Assembly: GCA_001970855.1 (NCBI GenBank)
Contig: LSSN01006076.1
Coordinates: 1 to 29,137 of the forward strand
From: Smittium culicis
Taxonomy: Eukaryota; Kickxellomycota; Harpellomycetes; Harpellales; Legeriomycetaceae
DNA: 29,137 nucleotides
Direction: 5' to 3'
Part shown: positions 27,088 to 29,137 of the stretch, in pieces
Position numbering within the stretch: the first letter of the stretch is position 1
How the letters are laid out: every line of letters begins with the position of its first letter
The notes under the pieces: generated by a model
Databases searched by the model: none
What the model was told of the DNA's origin: nothing
The model's input: the letters and a program-made list of their open reading frames with translations, nothing else
Translations under genes and position numbers: made by a program

Positions 27088-27717
27088 ATGGCCATTACGA
27101 GGAGCAGAGCCTCAAACCCTGGCCAAAAAAACTCTAGCTCTGACAATGTTCTAATGCCCAACAAGGCTACTACTGCAACTAAACGAAAAATCAAGGAGCA
27201 GATATCAGATCAAGATCAAAAACCAGAAATTGAGAAAGTTCCTGAGCCAGAAACGAAAAAGGCATCAAACGCAGAACAAGAGCAGGTACTAAAAGTAGAA
27301 CAAAAGTCGGAAACTGTAGAGGCTGATTCTTCAGAAATTTCCCATAAAGCACCAAAAAAGCAAAAGCAAAGCAATAAAAAAAAAACTTTGCCACCTAGCC
27401 CAAAGCAAATTAAAAGCGACTCTTCAGATGCAGATCTTCACCTCCAAACAAAGAATCTCGTATCCATTGAGCACTGCGTTAGCTGACGAGTATACAAGTC
27501 GAATGCTACTAATTTAGTAAAGCAGGTCGACGCCGAGTTTCCTGGTATCTTTACCTTTGAGCTCAACAGTACCAAACCAAGATCAAAATCTTTTGAAGTC
27601 TCAATTTCGAACAAAACTCTATGGAGTGGCCTCAAGTTGGGTCCCCCAAGAAGGCTCAAGTTCCCAGATCCTGAAACCATTTCAAAACTCTTCAAAGAAT
27701 TTGTCTCGCAGCAATAA
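27088..27717 (+). CDS. SELENOH: Selenoprotein H, read through an in-frame UGA as selenocysteine
   Basis: This is a thioredoxin-fold redox protein of the SELENOH family; vertebrate members are nucleolar, redox-responsive and about 120 residues long. The gene is intronless and starts at ATG in the strong context ACCATGG. It encodes 132 residues, then TGA at 27484, then 76 more codons to TAATAA, giving 209 residues with Sec at 133. The CxxU motif is C130-V-S-U133, preceded by SIEH and followed by RVYKSNATNL. Downstream are TKPRSKSFEV (162-171) and LWSGLKLGPPRRLKFP (178-193), both family signatures. The N-terminal ~120 residues are a Lys/Glu/Ser-rich extension with basic clusters (TKRK at 31-34; KKQK and NKKK at 90-99), fitting nuclear targeting. 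A decoding UGA is favoured because conservation continues in the same frame after it. No splice pair removes TGA while keeping the motif. No other gene here has an in-frame TGA. A nonsense pseudogene or assembly error is unlikely but not excluded. Confidence 0.93.
27484..27486 (+). other. Recoded UGA selenocysteine codon
   Basis: TGA occupies the fourth position of the CxxU redox motif (TGC-GTT-AGC-TGA), exactly where the family has Sec or Cys. The following bases are CGA. Translation as Sec needs tRNA-Sec, EFSec, SBP2-like and PSTK/SepSecS functions, none of which are in this window. Confidence 0.9.
27498..27531 (+). promoter_or_regulatory. Stem-loop 11 nt downstream of the UGA (candidate Sec redefinition element)
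   Basis: Pairing by eye: GTCGA (27498-27502) with TCGAC (27527-27531); a small internal loop; TGC (27504-27506) with GCA (27522-27524); an AA bulge; TACT (27507-27510) with AGTA (27516-27519); and a 5-nt loop AATTT. That is 12 base pairs within 34 nt, inside coding sequence. Stem-loops shortly 3' of the UGA are known in some selenoprotein mRNAs (for example SELENON), where they promote recoding. The function here is inferred. Confidence 0.5.
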
Positions 27718-27745
27718 TAACACAATCTAAATCCAGCTACCTTTC

Positions 27746-27780
27746 TCGAGTCTATAGCCTCTAGTTACCTATAGAGCGGA
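27746..27780 (+). promoter_or_regulatory. Hairpin in the SELENOH 3' UTR
   Basis: A perfect 7-bp stem pairs TCTATAG (27751-27757) with CTATAGA (27769-27775) around an 11-nt loop. It can be extended by CG (27747-27748) with CG (27777-27778) across a small purine internal loop. It starts about 30 nt after the stop and is the cleanest hairpin in the 3' region. It lacks the UGA/GA quartet of a SECIS. Confidence 0.35.
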
Positions 27781-27799
27781 TTGGTCATTTATTAGTTTA

Positions 27800-27882
27800 T
27801 TTATATGACGACAATTTACTTTATAATCATTCCTCAATCCTCACGCTTTTCTTGGTTACTTTCAGAATTTGGTGAGTATAAG
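27800..27882 (+). promoter_or_regulatory. Weak SECIS-like fold
   Basis: TTTATA (27800-27805) pairs with TATAAG (27877-27882, one G-U), placing TGA (27806-27808) opposite GA (27874-27875), so tandem G-A pairs are possible. An inner AATT/AATT helix (27813-27816 with 27866-27869) and TAATCA/TGGTTA (27824-27829 with 27853-27858) could follow. Against a canonical SECIS: four mismatches follow the quartet, and 65 nt separate the two quartet strands, which is too long. GTGAGT on its 3' side could instead be a splice donor. Confidence 0.2.
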
Positions 27883-27957
27883 GGTCTAATTCCAATGCAT
27901 CTCAAAAAAAAAAAATTTTTTTTTAAAATGTTCTTTCAATGTTTTTTATATTTCTTC

Positions 27958-27963
27958 TTTATT
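27958..27963 (-). terminator. Possible poly(A) signal of the minus-strand flavoprotein gene
   Basis: TTTATT on the + strand reads AATAAA on the minus strand, about 220 nt past the stop at 28183. Further copies lie at 27796-27801 and 27788-27793. If any is used, the transcript overlaps the SELENOH 3' UTR in antisense. Confidence 0.35.
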
Positions 27964-28054
27964 TCAAAATCTCGGTTACTTAATTTGTGTAGAAAAAATA
28001 ATTATTAAAAGACATATTTTTTAAAAAAAGGGTGCATAATTGCCTGATACAAAT

Positions 28055-28069
28055 AATAAACTCAATAAA
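28055..28069 (+). terminator. Tandem poly(A) signals for SELENOH
   Basis: AATAAA occurs at 28055-28060 and again at 28064-28069, followed by A/T-rich sequence. This would give a SELENOH 3' UTR of roughly 350-370 nt, ending about 100 nt short of the converging gene's stop codon. Confidence 0.5.
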
Positions 28070-28182
28070 ATATAACTTAATCCATTTATATCGAAATTTC
28101 CACATATTTCAAGTCAATCATTCTAAAAAGCTCATAGCCATATTCGCCTTATCCCGTTCACCGTGTAATCATATAATTTAGA

Positions 28183-28944
28183 CTAAGGGGCTACACTTTC
28201 AATGTTCCATGTATTGGATTTCTTGTCGAGTGTGTAAATATACCTAACGTGTACCTTTTGACTAAGATCACAATAGTCAACTCTATCCGCTTGCAAACAT
28301 ATAAGTCCGTAGTTTTGACAAACTGCTGAGGTACTAGTTCCCTCGTTGGGAGTTTCAATGACTGTATTATTGCTGCTTGAAACCTTTGATCCAGGTACAG
28401 GTCCATTGAACCATCTCTTTAAAGAGTTGGAATGCTTCTCGTAAGTAATACTCAAAATATCGTTCTCAGTGCCAACTATCTTGCTACTTTCATTTAAGTC
28501 CTCAATCCCTAAAAACGCCGCTGAAGGAACAGATGTTGAACTGTCGTCGTTTTTTCCATTCCCGAAATACACCTCGCTAGCTGCTTTATCGATACCTAAA
28601 ACAGAAGCAATTCCCCCAATTCGGAACTGCTCCATCGTCTCTGGGAAAAAAAATCCAACTTCGCAGAACTTGTTATGCTGTATCTCTCCCACTTTATCGG
28701 TCTTCAAATGCGTGCTGAAAACTAAATCGTCACATCCTTCTCCATTTCCACTACTACTACTGCCTGGCTGTACCGATCCCATAAATCCACGAAGAACTAC
28801 CGCTCGAACTTTAGGTCTCAACTCGCTATTAACCGTCGCCAGATTACCCACAACAACGCTCCCGCCTCCTACAGTCTTCTCGGCTCTCTTCTTCAGCGCA
28901 TTCTTGAACAATTTCGACCAGCCACTAACAACAATTTCGCTCAT
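28183..28944 (-). CDS. PNPOx-like FMN-binding protein, Alr4036 family (Pyridox_oxase_2)
   Basis: This is a split-barrel flavoprotein related to pyridoxamine 5'-phosphate oxidase. Members are annotated as FMN-binding; their substrate is mostly unknown, and true PNPOx activity should not be assumed. It is an uninterrupted frame of 253 residues, ATG at 28944 to TAG at 28183. Family marks in order: W9..LF..AL near the start; NLATV with RPKVRAVVLRGF (34-54), the FMN-site strand pair; LVFSTHLKTDKVGEI (74-88), in the position of the usual TD.RS.K motif, here altered to THLKTDK; EVGFFFPETMEQFRIGG (95-111); RWFNGPVPGS (177-186); and the C-terminal LQADRVDYCDL...HVRYIYTLD...W..E.VAP (217-253). Low-complexity inserts lie at 60-70 and 126-140. 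It converges on SELENOH. Its 5' flank (28945-29137) is T-rich on the + strand. No signal peptide or membrane segment is visible. Confidence 0.87.
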   Translation of the reverse strand: MSEIVVSGWSKLFKNALKKRAEKTVGGGSVVVGNLATVNSELRPKVRAVVLRGFMGSVQPGSSSSGNGEGCDDLVFSTHLKTDKVGEIQHNKFCEVGFFFPETMEQFRIGGIASVLGIDKAASEVYFGNGKNDDSSTSVPSAAFLGIEDLNESSKIVGTENDILSITYEKHSNSLKRWFNGPVPGSKVSSSNNTVIETPNEGTSTSAVCQNYGLICLQADRVDYCDLSQKVHVRYIYTLDKKSNTWNIESVAP

Positions 28945-29137
28945 TTTCCAGCTTTTATTTGAATTTACTTTTACTTTATTTATTATTCTTTTTTAAAACT
29001 ATTTGTAATAAAATTTTTGACGTTTTATAGAATTTATATACTTTCATTCATTGTTTACTTTTTTTCAATCTGTAAACACTGCTGGCCAATTATTTCTATC
29101 AATCTTGACGCCCTTTTTTTTTCCTTTCTTTTTGCTC
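28945..29137 (-). promoter_or_regulatory. Upstream flank of the Alr4036-family gene
   Basis: This is A/T-rich, with a polypurine run on the minus strand at 29110-29131 and a CCAAT on the + strand (29084-29088, ATTGG on the minus strand). No other gene start is visible before the window ends. Confidence 0.35.

Larger units (their letters stand above)
27718..28182. other. Convergent 3' intergenic region between SELENOH and the Alr4036-family gene
   Basis: This 465-base space must hold the 3' UTRs of two converging genes. On the + strand it contains a hairpin after the SELENOH stop, one ATGA, one GTGAGT that looks like a splice donor, an A12T9A4 tract (27904-27928), and two poly(A) signals. On the minus strand it has several AATAAA motifs. 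No canonical SECIS core (ATGA, then an apical AA about 10-13 nt later, then GA on the 3' side with a paired helix) was found. Confidence 0.6.

Overview
The window looks like nuclear DNA from an AT-rich, early-branching fungus. The best guess is Harpellales (Smittium/Zancudomyces type, Kickxellomycotina), on four grounds. There is a fungal Cdc25-like Ras exchange factor. There is a fungal-style Alr4036-family flavoprotein. Genes have few introns, with GTAAGT...AACTAG borders. Most notably there is a selenoprotein H gene with an in-frame UGA. Selenoproteins are absent from Dikarya and known in fungi only from a few early-branching lineages. The genus is inference.

Layout. Positions 1-17518 form a gene-poor tract. 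The first ~8.7 kb is extremely AT-rich. The next ~4.9 kb (8.7-13.56 kb) is purine-rich on the + strand and carries several short tandem-repeat arrays. An (AAAACC)n microsatellite at 13.6 kb sits near a switch to a pyrimidine-rich tract that leads into the first clear gene. Positions 17519-22510 (+) encode a two-exon RasGEF of 1558 residues, with a long disordered insertion inside its catalytic domain. A small GC3-rich hypothetical gene (23406-23086, -) faces it tail to tail. Positions 23407-27087 hold no supported gene. Then come SELENOH (27088-27717, +) and, converging on it, an Alr4036-family FMN-binding protein (28944-28183, -).

The centrepiece is the selenoprotein H gene. Reading stops at TGA (27484-27486) within CVS-TGA-R. 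The same frame then continues for 76 conserved codons to a double TAA, carrying the TKPR...SFEV and LW.G.K.GPPR.LKFP signatures of the family. I find no canonical SECIS in the short 3' region. There is, however, a good stem-loop 11 nt downstream of the UGA (27498-27531), a hairpin just after the stop, and a weak SECIS-like fold at 27800-27882. This fits reports that most fungal selenoprotein mRNAs lack consensus SECIS elements and use other RNA structures.

The genes do not form an obvious pathway. SELENOH and the flavoprotein are both redox-type proteins, and their convergent 3' ends may overlap as antisense transcripts.
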